A stretch of DNA of 18,205 bases from an uncultured Clostridia bacterium (GTDB taxonomy: Bacteria; Bacillota_A; Clostridia; TANB77; CAG-508), in NCBI GenBank assembly GCA_944392525.1, contig CALXXB010000032.1:1-18205 (forward strand), written 5' to 3'. This document shows positions 6,218 through 12,817 of the stretch, piece after piece; positions within the stretch are counted from its first letter, which is position 1, and the number at the start of each line of letters is the position of its first letter. Both the position numbers and the translations under genes were made by a program. The notes under the pieces were generated by a model. That model was not told where the DNA came from and ran no database searches. It was given only the letters and a program-made list of their open reading frames with translations.

Positions 6218-6550
6218 ATGGTAGATAGTAGTAAAGATGATACTAGAAGAGAAACAAGAGAAAATGTGATTGATCAAAATTCACCAGAGATTTTAACAAA
6301 TTCTATTTATACGCCAGCTTTTTTAAGAACACAAATAGGAAAGTTAATGAGAGTAGAGTTTTTAATAGGTACAAATAATTTAGTAGATAGAGTAGGATAC
6401 CTTCAAGATGTAGGGGCAAGTTACATATTACTTCGAGCTGTAGAAAGTGATACAATTACTTTTTGTGATATTTATTCAATTAAGTTCATTAATATTTCAA
6501 ATGGAGGAATGTATGGAGGAGTAAATAATAACAGATATCATTATTATTAA
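6218..6550 (+). CDS. gerQ: GerQ-like spore coat/germination protein
   Basis: The 110-residue product has a charged, disordered N-terminus (1-30) and a core from about 33 to 93 beginning YTPAFLRTQIGKLMRVEFLI and containing VGYLQDVGASYILLRAV and TFCDIYSIKFINI. This core matches the pattern of GerQ (YwdL), the coat protein that in Bacillus is required for CwlJ-dependent germination. The tail is Gly/Asn/Tyr-rich (about 95-110), as in coat proteins that become cross-linked. It is shorter than the Bacillus protein, which carries a long N-terminal extension. AAAGGAGA precedes ATG 6218, and it follows cwlJ by 18 bases, so the two should form an operon ending at the terminator that overlaps its stop codon. 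The assignment rests on this core pattern plus the neighbour. Confidence 0.78.
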   Translation: MVDSSKDDTRRETRENVIDQNSPEILTNSIYTPAFLRTQIGKLMRVEFLIGTNNLVDRVGYLQDVGASYILLRAVESDTITFCDIYSIKFINISNGGMYGGVNNNRYHYY

Positions 6551-6573
6551 TAGGTTGCAAAACCTATTTTTTT
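6549..6573 (+). terminator. Intrinsic terminator of the cwlJ-gerQ operon
   Basis: An 8-bp perfect stem AATAGGTT/AACCTATT (6549-6556 with 6561-6568), a GCAA tetraloop and five further T. The left arm begins within the gerQ stop codon. Confidence 0.85.
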
Positions 6574-6607
6574 ATGGTTTAATATAAAAAAATAGAGGGT
6601 ATTTTTT

Positions 6608-7111
6608 ATGAGATATATTAAATATGTTGAAACTAAATTAGGAATGATAGGAATAGTAGAAAAAGATAACAAAATAGTTAAAGTTATAATTATAAATGAA
6701 AATGATAAGAACAGTAAAGATAAAGAAGATTCAAAAAATGATTATGAAAATTATCAAGAAAAAGATACTGAATTATTATTAAAAGCTAAAAACGAATTAG
6801 AGGAATATTTTGAAGGAAAAAGAAAAGAATTTGATTTACCATTAGAACAAGAAGGAACAGAATTTCAAAAGAGAGTATGGAATGCTTTAGAAAAGATACC
6901 TTATGGAGAGACAAGGACTTATAAAGAAGTGGCTAAGATGGTAGGTAATGAAAAAGCCTCAAGAGCAGTAGGTATGGCAAATAATAAAAACAATATACCA
7001 ATTATAGTTCCTTGTCATAGAGTAATTGGAAGTAACGGAAAACTTGTTGGTTATGCTTTAGGGTTAGATATGAAAAAATATCTTTTGAATTTAGAAAGTA
7101 AAAATAAATAA
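6608..7111 (+). CDS. ogt: Methylated-DNA--[protein]-cysteine S-methyltransferase
   Basis: This suicide repair protein removes alkyl groups from O6-alkylguanine (and O4-alkylthymine) by transfer to its own cysteine. The 167-residue product shows the helix-turn-helix region (FQKRVWNALEKIPYGETRTYKEVA, about 86-109), SRAVGMANNKN (118-128) and the active-site PCHRVIG with acceptor C136. The N-terminal domain is typical of Ogt except for a very charged K/D/E/N-rich insert at about 31-53, which looks disordered. GAGGGT precedes ATG 6608. It lies 18 bases ahead of the thioredoxin-reductase-like gene, so they are probably co-transcribed. No strong promoter is visible; TTGCAA at 6555 with a poor -10 about 17 bases on is a weak candidate. 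Confidence 0.95.
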   Translation: MRYIKYVETKLGMIGIVEKDNKIVKVIIINENDKNSKDKEDSKNDYENYQEKDTELLLKAKNELEEYFEGKRKEFDLPLEQEGTEFQKRVWNALEKIPYGETRTYKEVAKMVGNEKASRAVGMANNKNNIPIIVPCHRVIGSNGKLVGYALGLDMKKYLLNLESKNK

Positions 7112-7129
7112 TGGAAAGGATGAAATAAA

Positions 7130-8011
7130 ATGGAATATGATGTAATTATAATAGGTGCAGGACCGGCTGGAATTTCTGCAAGCTTGTATACAGTAAGAGC
7201 AAATAAGAAAACATTGGTGTTATATGAAGATTTATCTAGTTTAGAAAAAACTCATAAAATAGAAAATTATTATGGTTTTGAACATGGTGTAGATGGAAAA
7301 GATTTATATGAAACTGGAATAAAACAAGCAAAGAACTTAGGTGTAGATGTAAAAAAAGAAGAAGTTATTAAAATAGAGATGAATATGGATAATGTAAATG
7401 ATAAAGACAATAATTATAGATTTACAGTTACGACTTCAAATTATACATATAAATCAAAAACAGTAATATTAGCAACAGGAAACAAAAAGAACAAACCTAA
7501 GATTACAGGTATTGAAAAGTTTGAAGGAAAAGGTGTCAGCTATTGTGCTATTTGTGATGGATTCTTTTATAGAAACAAAGATGTTGCTGTTATTGGAAGC
7601 GGTGATTATGCTATTTCTGAAACAAATGATTTAATTAATGTTGTAAAAGATGTAACAATTCTTACAAATGGAGAAAAAGCACCTGACTTTAGAGCTGATA
7701 ATGTTAAAATAGAAACTAGAGGAATAAAAGAAATTAGAGGAAATGATAAAGTAGAAGAAGTAGAATTAGAAGATGGAACAAAAATAAAAACAGATGGTGT
7801 TTTTGTAGCACAAGGAGTAGCTGGTAGTACAGATTTTGCTAAAAAGTTAGGAGCTTTAACTAATAAAGATAAAATAGTTGTAAATGAGAAAATGGAGACA
7901 AATATAGATGGACTATTTGCTTGTGGAGATTGTACAGGAGGATTACTTCAAGTATCAAAAGCAGTATATGAAGGAGCAATAGCAGGGCTAGAAGCAATAA
8001 GAAAGTGCTAA
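7130..8011 (+). CDS. trxB: Thioredoxin-reductase-like flavoprotein without NADPH-binding motifs (ferredoxin-dependent candidate)
   Basis: The 293-residue protein has the two-domain layout of low-molecular-weight thioredoxin reductase: FAD motif GAGPAG (9-14), ATG near 115-117, redox pair C139-A-I-C142 followed by DG, and the C-terminal FACGDCTGG FAD motif with the family's short helix after it. The second nucleotide-binding domain differs: the usual GxGxxA fold segment reads GSGDYA (156-161), and the HRRxxxR NADPH 2'-phosphate motif is absent (TILTNGEKAPDFRAD instead). Clostridial enzymes lacking these motifs use reduced ferredoxin instead of NADPH, so a ferredoxin-dependent reductase is my inference; an NADH-linked or other disulfide reductase is possible. 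Start ATG 7130 follows AAAGGATG. It is probably co-transcribed with ogt and ends at a bidirectional terminator. Confidence 0.85.
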   Translation: MEYDVIIIGAGPAGISASLYTVRANKKTLVLYEDLSSLEKTHKIENYYGFEHGVDGKDLYETGIKQAKNLGVDVKKEEVIKIEMNMDNVNDKDNNYRFTVTTSNYTYKSKTVILATGNKKNKPKITGIEKFEGKGVSYCAICDGFFYRNKDVAVIGSGDYAISETNDLINVVKDVTILTNGEKAPDFRADNVKIETRGIKEIRGNDKVEEVELEDGTKIKTDGVFVAQGVAGSTDFAKKLGALTNKDKIVVNEKMETNIDGLFACGDCTGGLLQVSKAVYEGAIAGLEAIRKC

Positions 8012-8057
8012 TGTTCAATTGGGAGCACATATTAAATAATAAAAAATATATAAACAT

Positions 8058-8093
8058 AAAAAGATGCAATTCTATAAAGAAATGCATCTTTTT
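8058..8093. terminator. Bidirectional intrinsic terminator between convergent genes
   Basis: An 11-bp perfect stem AAAAAGATGCA/TGCATCTTTTT (8058-8068 with 8083-8093) is extended, after an A-A mismatch, by TTCT/AGAA (8070-8073 with 8078-8081) and a 4-base loop. A and T runs at its ends suit both strands. The pseudouridine synthase stop codon lies inside it. Confidence 0.85.
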
Positions 8094-8950
8094 ATATCTT
8101 CTGGTAATTCAGCAGTTAGCTCTAAATTTTCTTTAGTAATTGGGTGAACAAATTTTATTTTATAACTATGTAGAGCTTGTCTAGAAATCAATTTAGAAGA
8201 TTTACCATATAAAGAATCTCCAAGTAGTGGGTGACCAATAGATGCCATATGTAATCTTATTTGATGTGTTCTTCCGGTTTCTAATTTACACAAAACTAAA
8301 CTATAATCTTTAAATTCTTCTAGTACTTTATAATGTGTTATTGCATTTTTACCATTTTCATCTATACATCTTTCGATTATACTTCCTTCTTTTCTTGCTA
8401 TAGGTAGGTTTATTGTTCCGAATTTTTTATCAAATAAACCAGAGCATAAACATATATATTCTTTTTTAAAATTTTTTTCTTTCATTTGAAGGCTTAAAGA
8501 TTCTTGGACATATTCACATTTTGCAAAAATAACTAAACCAGATGTATCTTTATCTAATCTATTTATAGGTCTTATTTTTTTCTTTAATCCTATTTTATCA
8601 AAATAGAAACGTACTCCATTAGATAAAGAGTTATCAAAATGCAGTATAGATGGATGAATTGCAATCCCTGATGGCTTATTTACAACAAGTAGCCATTCAT
8701 CTTCATAAACTATATCTAAAGGCATCTCTTTTGGTACTATGTTTGAATTATCTTCACTATAATTAAAATCTATAACTAAGTTATCTCCAATGTTTACAGT
8801 AGCTCTTGTATCACAAACATTGCTATTTAAAAATATCATATTTTTTCTTATTAATTTATTTTTTAGTCTTGTTGATATTTTAAATTCTAATGATAATATT
8901 TCATTTATTGTTTTATATTTATTATCTTTAACTAAATATTCTAATTCCAT
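8072..8950 (-). CDS. RluA-family pseudouridine synthase with S4 domain
   Basis: This family isomerises specific uridines in rRNA (or tRNA) to pseudouridine. The 292-residue product starts with an S4 RNA-binding domain (about 12-62), then the catalytic domain: VVNKPSGIAIHPS (89-101), the active-site loop INRLDKDTSGLVIFAK with D133 as the expected nucleophile, then KEYICLCSG, LETGRTHQIRLHMASIGHPLLGD and RQALHSYKIKFVHP. In this family HRLD is the common form and NRLD a frequent variant. The exact target uridine cannot be read from sequence; RluD-like 23S modification is likely. The frame is open to 9001, but ATG 8950 has GAGG at a good distance and the promoter predicts a start near 8966, so the longer form is excluded. 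It diverges from trmB. Confidence 0.9.
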   Translation of the reverse strand: MELEYLVKDNKYKTINEILSLEFKISTRLKNKLIRKNMIFLNSNVCDTRATVNIGDNLVIDFNYSEDNSNIVPKEMPLDIVYEDEWLLVVNKPSGIAIHPSILHFDNSLSNGVRFYFDKIGLKKKIRPINRLDKDTSGLVIFAKCEYVQESLSLQMKEKNFKKEYICLCSGLFDKKFGTINLPIARKEGSIIERCIDENGKNAITHYKVLEEFKDYSLVLCKLETGRTHQIRLHMASIGHPLLGDSLYGKSSKLISRQALHSYKIKFVHPITKENLELTAELPEDIKRCISL

Positions 8951-8972
8951 TTTTTCCTCATTTCCAAACAAT

Positions 8973-9001
8973 ATTATACTATATAATACGTAAATAAGCA
9001 A
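8973..9001 (-). promoter_or_regulatory. Promoter of the pseudouridine synthase gene
   Basis: On the minus strand TTGCTT (9001-8996), a 17-base spacer and a perfect TATAAT (8978-8973) predict a start near 8966, just upstream of the GAGG and ATG 8950. Confidence 0.7.
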
Positions 9002-9034
9002 AAGAAAGACAGAAGTTAATAAAATTTCTAATAC

Positions 9035-9063
9035 TTGAAAAGTATAGAGTAATTTGTTAAAAT
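9035..9063 (+). promoter_or_regulatory. Promoter of trmB
   Basis: TTGAAA (9035-9040), a 17-base spacer and TAAAAT (9058-9063) predict a start near 9070 and a leader of about 60 bases. Together with the opposite promoter at 8973-9001 it forms a divergent promoter region. Confidence 0.7.
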
Positions 9064-9128
9064 AACTAAAGATGTGTCCTAGATTGTCGTTTTTTCTACA
9101 AAAGGAAACGTCCCTAATGGAGGTAATT

Positions 9129-9791
9129 ATGAGAATAAGATATAAGAAATGGGCAAGACCAGAATTAGAAGCAAGTAAATTTTATGAGGATGAACCTGAA
9201 AAATGGAAAGGTAAATGGTGTGAGCATTTTGAGAATCCTGATTTACCATTTATGCTAGAATTAGGTTGTGGAAAAGGAACTTTTATATCTAAGCTTGCAG
9301 TTGAGAACTTGGGAGTGAATTATTTAGCAATAGATTTGGTAGATGCAATGCTTGGATTAGCTAAAAGAAATGTAGAACAAAGTTATTTAGAAGCATGTAT
9401 AGAGCCTAAAAATGTTTTGCTTACTAGATTTGATATAGAGAGAATTAATTTAATATTAGATAAATCTGATAAAGTACAAAGAATATATATAAACTTCTGT
9501 AATCCTTGGCCAAGAGGAAAGCATAGAAAGAAAAGATTAACACATACAAGACAATTAGAAAAGTATAAAGAATTTTTAGTTGATGGTGGAGAAATATATT
9601 TCAAAACAGATGATGATGAATTATTTGATAGCAGTTTATATTATTTTGATGAATGTGGTTTTGAAATAATTTCTAAAACATATGACTTACATAGTGAACC
9701 AATCTTTGAGAAAAATATAGAAACAGAGCATGAGAAAATGTTTTCAGAGCAAGGAATAAAAATAAAAGCTTTAATTGCTAAATTAAAATAA
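9129..9791 (+). CDS. trmB: tRNA (guanine-N7-)-methyltransferase
   Basis: TrmB transfers a methyl group from S-adenosylmethionine to N7 of G46 in the variable loop of many tRNAs. The 220-residue product has the Rossmann SAM-binding motif in MLELGCGKGTF (about 42-52), an acidic strand end in YLAIDLVDAM, the family hallmark NFCNPWPRGKHRKKRLTH and the C-terminal E-P-I-F-E segment used in tRNA recognition. The frame is open back to 9072, but GGAGGT is 4 bases ahead of ATG 9129 and the N-terminus MRIRYKKWARPELEASKFY matches clostridial TrmB. A promoter sits at 9035-9063. No convincing terminator follows, so read-through into the DUF4116 gene is possible. Confidence 0.95.
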   Translation: MRIRYKKWARPELEASKFYEDEPEKWKGKWCEHFENPDLPFMLELGCGKGTFISKLAVENLGVNYLAIDLVDAMLGLAKRNVEQSYLEACIEPKNVLLTRFDIERINLILDKSDKVQRIYINFCNPWPRGKHRKKRLTHTRQLEKYKEFLVDGGEIYFKTDDDELFDSSLYYFDECGFEIISKTYDLHSEPIFEKNIETEHEKMFSEQGIKIKALIAKLK

Positions 9792-9884
9792 ATTTATTTT
9801 ATTATTTTTGTTTTGTTTGTTATTTATTATTTTAATTTTTGTTATATATTGTTTATTAGTTTATTTTTTAGGAGGCTGTTTGTC

Positions 9885-10394
9885 ATGACAGAGGAAGAAG
9901 TAAAAGAGCATAGTAATGATAGAGAATTTATATTAAAAGCAGTAGCAGAAAATGGAAAGTTTTTAGACTTAGCATCACCAGAACTTCAAAATGATAAAGA
10001 AGTAGTAATGACAGCTTTAGACCAAGATCCAGAGAGTTTAGAGTTTGCAAGTAGTATGCTGAAAAATGATAAAGAAGTAATATTGAAAGGAGTAAAAGGT
10101 GCTCCTTGGACAATATGTTATGCTTCTGAAAAACTAAGAGCAGATAGAGAAGTAATATTAGATAGTTGTAAAACTTATGGACAAGCATTATATTTTGCGA
10201 GTGAAGAATTAAGAGATGATAGAGAAGTTGTTAAGGCAGCAGTAGAAAATAAAGGTATAATAATAAAATATGCTTCAGATAGACTAAGAAATGATAAAGA
10301 ACTTGCAATGATAGCAGTAAAACAAAATAAACAAAGCTATCACTTTATATCAGAAGAACTAAAACAAGATGAAGATATAAAAGCTTTAATGTAA
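9885..10394 (+). CDS. DUF4116 tandem-repeat protein
   Basis: The 169-residue product consists, after ten leading residues, of six back-to-back repeats of exactly 25 residues (about 11-160), with no insertion or deletion, and a 9-residue tail. The repeat consensus is roughly NDKEVVL.AV...G..L.YAS..LR, with NDREFILKAV, NDKEVVMTAL, NDKEVILKGV, ADREVILDSC, DDREVVKAAV and NDKELAMIAV opening the six copies. This is the DUF4116 pattern, a helical solenoid-like repeat of unknown function found in varying copy number in bacteria and protists. GGAGG precedes ATG 9885; the 24 residues encoded upstream are AT-rich leader. No signal peptide is seen, so it is probably cytosolic. A strong terminator follows. 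A protein-protein interaction role is a guess from the repeat architecture only. Confidence 0.8.
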   Translation: MTEEEVKEHSNDREFILKAVAENGKFLDLASPELQNDKEVVMTALDQDPESLEFASSMLKNDKEVILKGVKGAPWTICYASEKLRADREVILDSCKTYGQALYFASEELRDDREVVKAAVENKGIIIKYASDRLRNDKELAMIAVKQNKQSYHFISEELKQDEDIKALM

Positions 10395-10440
10395 ATTGGC
10401 TTTATATATTTTATTTGTTGTTAATATTATTTGTTTTTAA

Positions 10441-10473
10441 GTACAAGATTGTAAAAAACTCTTGTGCTTTTTT
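10441..10473 (+). terminator. Intrinsic terminator of the DUF4116 gene
   Basis: An 8-bp stem GTACAAGA/TCTTGTGC (10441-10448 with 10460-10467, one T-G pair) and an 11-base loop is followed by six T. The right arm contains the -35 box of the pta promoter. Confidence 0.8.
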
Positions 10474-10490
10474 GTTTTTACTTATATAAT
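10462..10490 (+). promoter_or_regulatory. Promoter of the pta-ackA-ackA2 operon
   Basis: TTGTGC (10462-10467), a 17-base spacer and a perfect TATAAT (10485-10490) predict a start near 10497. The -35 box is part of the preceding terminator stem and the T-tract forms the spacer. Confidence 0.7.
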
Positions 10491-10523
10491 ATCAATGAAT
10501 TATTTTGTAAGGAGGAATTTTTA

Positions 10524-11531
10524 ATGTCATTCATAGAAGAAATAAAAGAAAGAGCAAAAAAAGACATAAAGACAATAGTATTACCAGAAGCAGAAGATGT
10601 ACGTACATTGGAAGCGACTAGAATGGTTCTAGATGAAAAATATGCAAAAGTAATATTAATAGGAAACAAAGAAAAAGTTTTAGCAAAAGCAAAAGAAAAT
10701 AATATAGATATAACAGGAGTAGAGATAATAAATCCTGTAGAGTCAGAAAAATATGATGAATATGTAAATCTTTTATATGATTTAAGAAAACATAAAGGTA
10801 TGACAATAGAACAAGCAAAAGAGTTAGTAAAAGACCCTACATATTATGGGATGTTAATGTTAAAAGATGAAGGAAGTATAGCTGATGGTTTAGTATCAGG
10901 AGCAGTACATTCAACATCAGATACATTAAGACCAGCTTTACAAATATTAAAAACAGCACCTGGAACAAAATTGGTATCAGCATTTTTCGTAATGGTAGTT
11001 CCAGATTGCGAATATGGAGAAAATGGAACATTTATATTTGGAGATAGTGGTTTAAATGAAAATCCAAATGAAGACCAATTATCAGAAATAGCAATATCAT
11101 CAAGTAAGAGCTTTCATCAATTAGTTGGAAAAGAGCCTAAAGTTGCAATGCTATCATATTCAACACATGGTAGTGCAAAATCAGAATTAACAGAAAAAAT
11201 GATAAACGCAACTAAGTTAGTAAAAGAAAAAGCACCAGATTTAATAGTAGATGGAGAATTACAACTAGATGCAGCAATTGTACCAGAAGTTGCTAAATTT
11301 AAAGCACCAGATAGTCCAGTTAAGGGAGAAGCAAATGTATTAATATTCCCTAACTTAGACGCTGGAAATATAGGTTATAAATTAGTACAAAGATTAGGTA
11401 AAGCAGAAGCATATGGACCACTTTGCCAAGGAATTGCAAGACCTGTAAATGATTTATCTAGAGGTTGCAGTAGTAAAGATATAGCAGGAGTAATAGCTAT
11501 AACAGCAGTACAAGCACAAGATGAAAAATAA
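10524..11531 (+). CDS. pta: Phosphate acetyltransferase
   Basis: Pta converts acetyl-CoA and phosphate to acetyl phosphate and CoA, the first step of acetate formation with ATP gain. The 335-residue product is the short single-domain form typical of Clostridia: it opens with TIVLPEAEDVRTLEA (17-31), has KTAPGTKLVSAFFVMVVPD, IFGDSGLNENPNEDQLSEIA, MLSYSTHGSAKS, GELQLDAAIVPEVAKFKAP, NVLIFPNLDAGNIGYK and, at the end, GIARPVNDLSRGCS carrying the conserved Ser-Arg of the active site. GGAGG lies 8 bases ahead of ATG 10524; the frame upstream to 10464 covers the promoter and is not coding. ackA follows after 30 bases, the usual order. It has its own promoter overlapping the previous terminator. Confidence 0.96.
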   Translation: MSFIEEIKERAKKDIKTIVLPEAEDVRTLEATRMVLDEKYAKVILIGNKEKVLAKAKENNIDITGVEIINPVESEKYDEYVNLLYDLRKHKGMTIEQAKELVKDPTYYGMLMLKDEGSIADGLVSGAVHSTSDTLRPALQILKTAPGTKLVSAFFVMVVPDCEYGENGTFIFGDSGLNENPNEDQLSEIAISSSKSFHQLVGKEPKVAMLSYSTHGSAKSELTEKMINATKLVKEKAPDLIVDGELQLDAAIVPEVAKFKAPDSPVKGEANVLIFPNLDAGNIGYKLVQRLGKAEAYGPLCQGIARPVNDLSRGCSSKDIAGVIAITAVQAQDEK

Positions 11532-11561
11532 AGAGACTTGTCCCAAGAAAGGAGCGATAAT

Positions 11562-12758
11562 ATGAAAGTATTAGTATTAAACTCAGGAAGTTCATCATTA
11601 AAATATCAAGTAATTGATATGGAAACAGAAGAAACATTGGTAAAAGGAAATTTTGAAAGAATAGGTCAACCAAAATCATTTGTAACACATAAAGTAAATG
11701 GTGTAAAACACAAATTTGAACGTGAGGCAAGAAATCATGAGGAAGCGATTGAATTTGTTTTAGATAGGATAACAAATGAACATTATGGTGTATTAAAAAG
11801 CTTAGATGAGTTAGCAGGAATAGGACATAGAGTTGTTCATGGTGGAGAAAAGTTTTCCGAACCAGTTCTAATTACAGATGAAGTAATAGAAGAAATAAGA
11901 AAATGTAGTGATTTAGCTCCATTACATAATCCAGCAGCTGTACTTGGTATGGAAGCTTGCAGAAAAGTTGTTCCAAATATGAAAATGGTAGCTGTATTTG
12001 ATACAGCATTTCACCAAACTTTACCTAAAGAAAGATACATTTATCCAATACCATATGAGTATTATGAAAAATATGGCATTAGAAAATATGGATTCCATGG
12101 AACATCACATCAATATGTTGCAGAAAGAGTAGCTCATTTACTTAAGAAAGATGTAAAAGATTTAAAAATAGCAAATTGTCATTTAGGACAAGGTGCAAGT
12201 GTATGTGCAATACAAAATGGTAAATCAGTAGAAACAAGTATGGGATTAACACCTCTTGGTGGTATAGTTATGGGAACAAGAAGTGGTGATTTAGACCCTT
12301 CTGTTGTAACTTATATGATGAATAAATTAAATTTATCACCTGAAGAAATGGAGAACGTTTTAAATAAAGAGTCAGGAGTATATGGAGTATCTAGAGTATC
12401 AATGGACTTTAGAGATATAGAAGCAGAGGCAAATGCTGGTGGTCATCATGCAAAATTAGCTTTAAAAATATTCCATAATACAGTAGCTGCTTATGTTACT
12501 AAATGTATAGTAGCAATGGGAGGAATAGATGTTTTAACATTTACAGCAGGAGTTGGTGAAAAAGGACAAGACTCAAGAGAGGCAATATGTGAAGGATTAA
12601 AGATTTTTGGTATTAAATTAGATAAAGAAAAAAATCAAGCAATAAAAGGACAAGAGGCAAAGGTATCTTCAGAAGATTCAAAAGTTATCGTATATGTAGT
12701 TCCAACAAACGAAGAACTAATGATAGCTAAAGAAACAATGAAACATATAAAAGATTAG
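11562..12758 (+). CDS. ackA: Acetate kinase (first copy)
   Basis: AckA transfers the phosphoryl group of acetyl phosphate to ADP, giving acetate and ATP. The 398-residue product has VLNSGSSSLKYQ (4-15), R90 in GHRVVHGG, H122 in PLHNPA, D147 in VFDTAFHQ, FHGTSH with F178 and H179, R240 in GTRSGDLDP and a C-terminal PTNEEL glutamate, all in the spacing of the Methanosarcina enzyme offset by one. Two positions depart from the usual sequence: HLGQG where HLGNG is common (also in the second copy), and GVGEK with K334 where GEN is conserved. ATG 11562 follows GAAAGGAG; an in-frame start at 11538 lacks such a site. It lies 30 bases after pta and 59 before the paralogue, so the three genes should form one operon. 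Confidence 0.95.
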   Translation: MKVLVLNSGSSSLKYQVIDMETEETLVKGNFERIGQPKSFVTHKVNGVKHKFEREARNHEEAIEFVLDRITNEHYGVLKSLDELAGIGHRVVHGGEKFSEPVLITDEVIEEIRKCSDLAPLHNPAAVLGMEACRKVVPNMKMVAVFDTAFHQTLPKERYIYPIPYEYYEKYGIRKYGFHGTSHQYVAERVAHLLKKDVKDLKIANCHLGQGASVCAIQNGKSVETSMGLTPLGGIVMGTRSGDLDPSVVTYMMNKLNLSPEEMENVLNKESGVYGVSRVSMDFRDIEAEANAGGHHAKLALKIFHNTVAAYVTKCIVAMGGIDVLTFTAGVGEKGQDSREAICEGLKIFGIKLDKEKNQAIKGQEAKVSSEDSKVIVYVVPTNEELMIAKETMKHIKD

Positions 12759-12817
12759 ATATTAAGTTTTAAATAATATAAAAAATAACTAAAATAAATA
12801 TGAAAGGAATGAAAAAA

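Noticed and set aside
8012..8057. Possible small RNA or gene between trxB and its terminator
   Set aside because: Only 46 bases, no frame and no promoter; read as 3' untranslated sequence.
9785..9800. 16-base perfect palindrome of A and T after trmB, as a possible terminator
   Set aside because: No loop, A/T only, and no clean following T-tract; too weak to distinguish from background AT-rich sequence.
9792..9884. Separate promoter for the DUF4116 gene
   Set aside because: Candidate hexamers (TTGTTT with TTTAAT) are poor and every position of this T-rich stretch gives similar matches.
11497..11775. 92-residue minus-strand frame antisense to ackA
   Set aside because: Leu/Phe/Tyr-rich reverse complement of a conserved kinase gene; no start signals.
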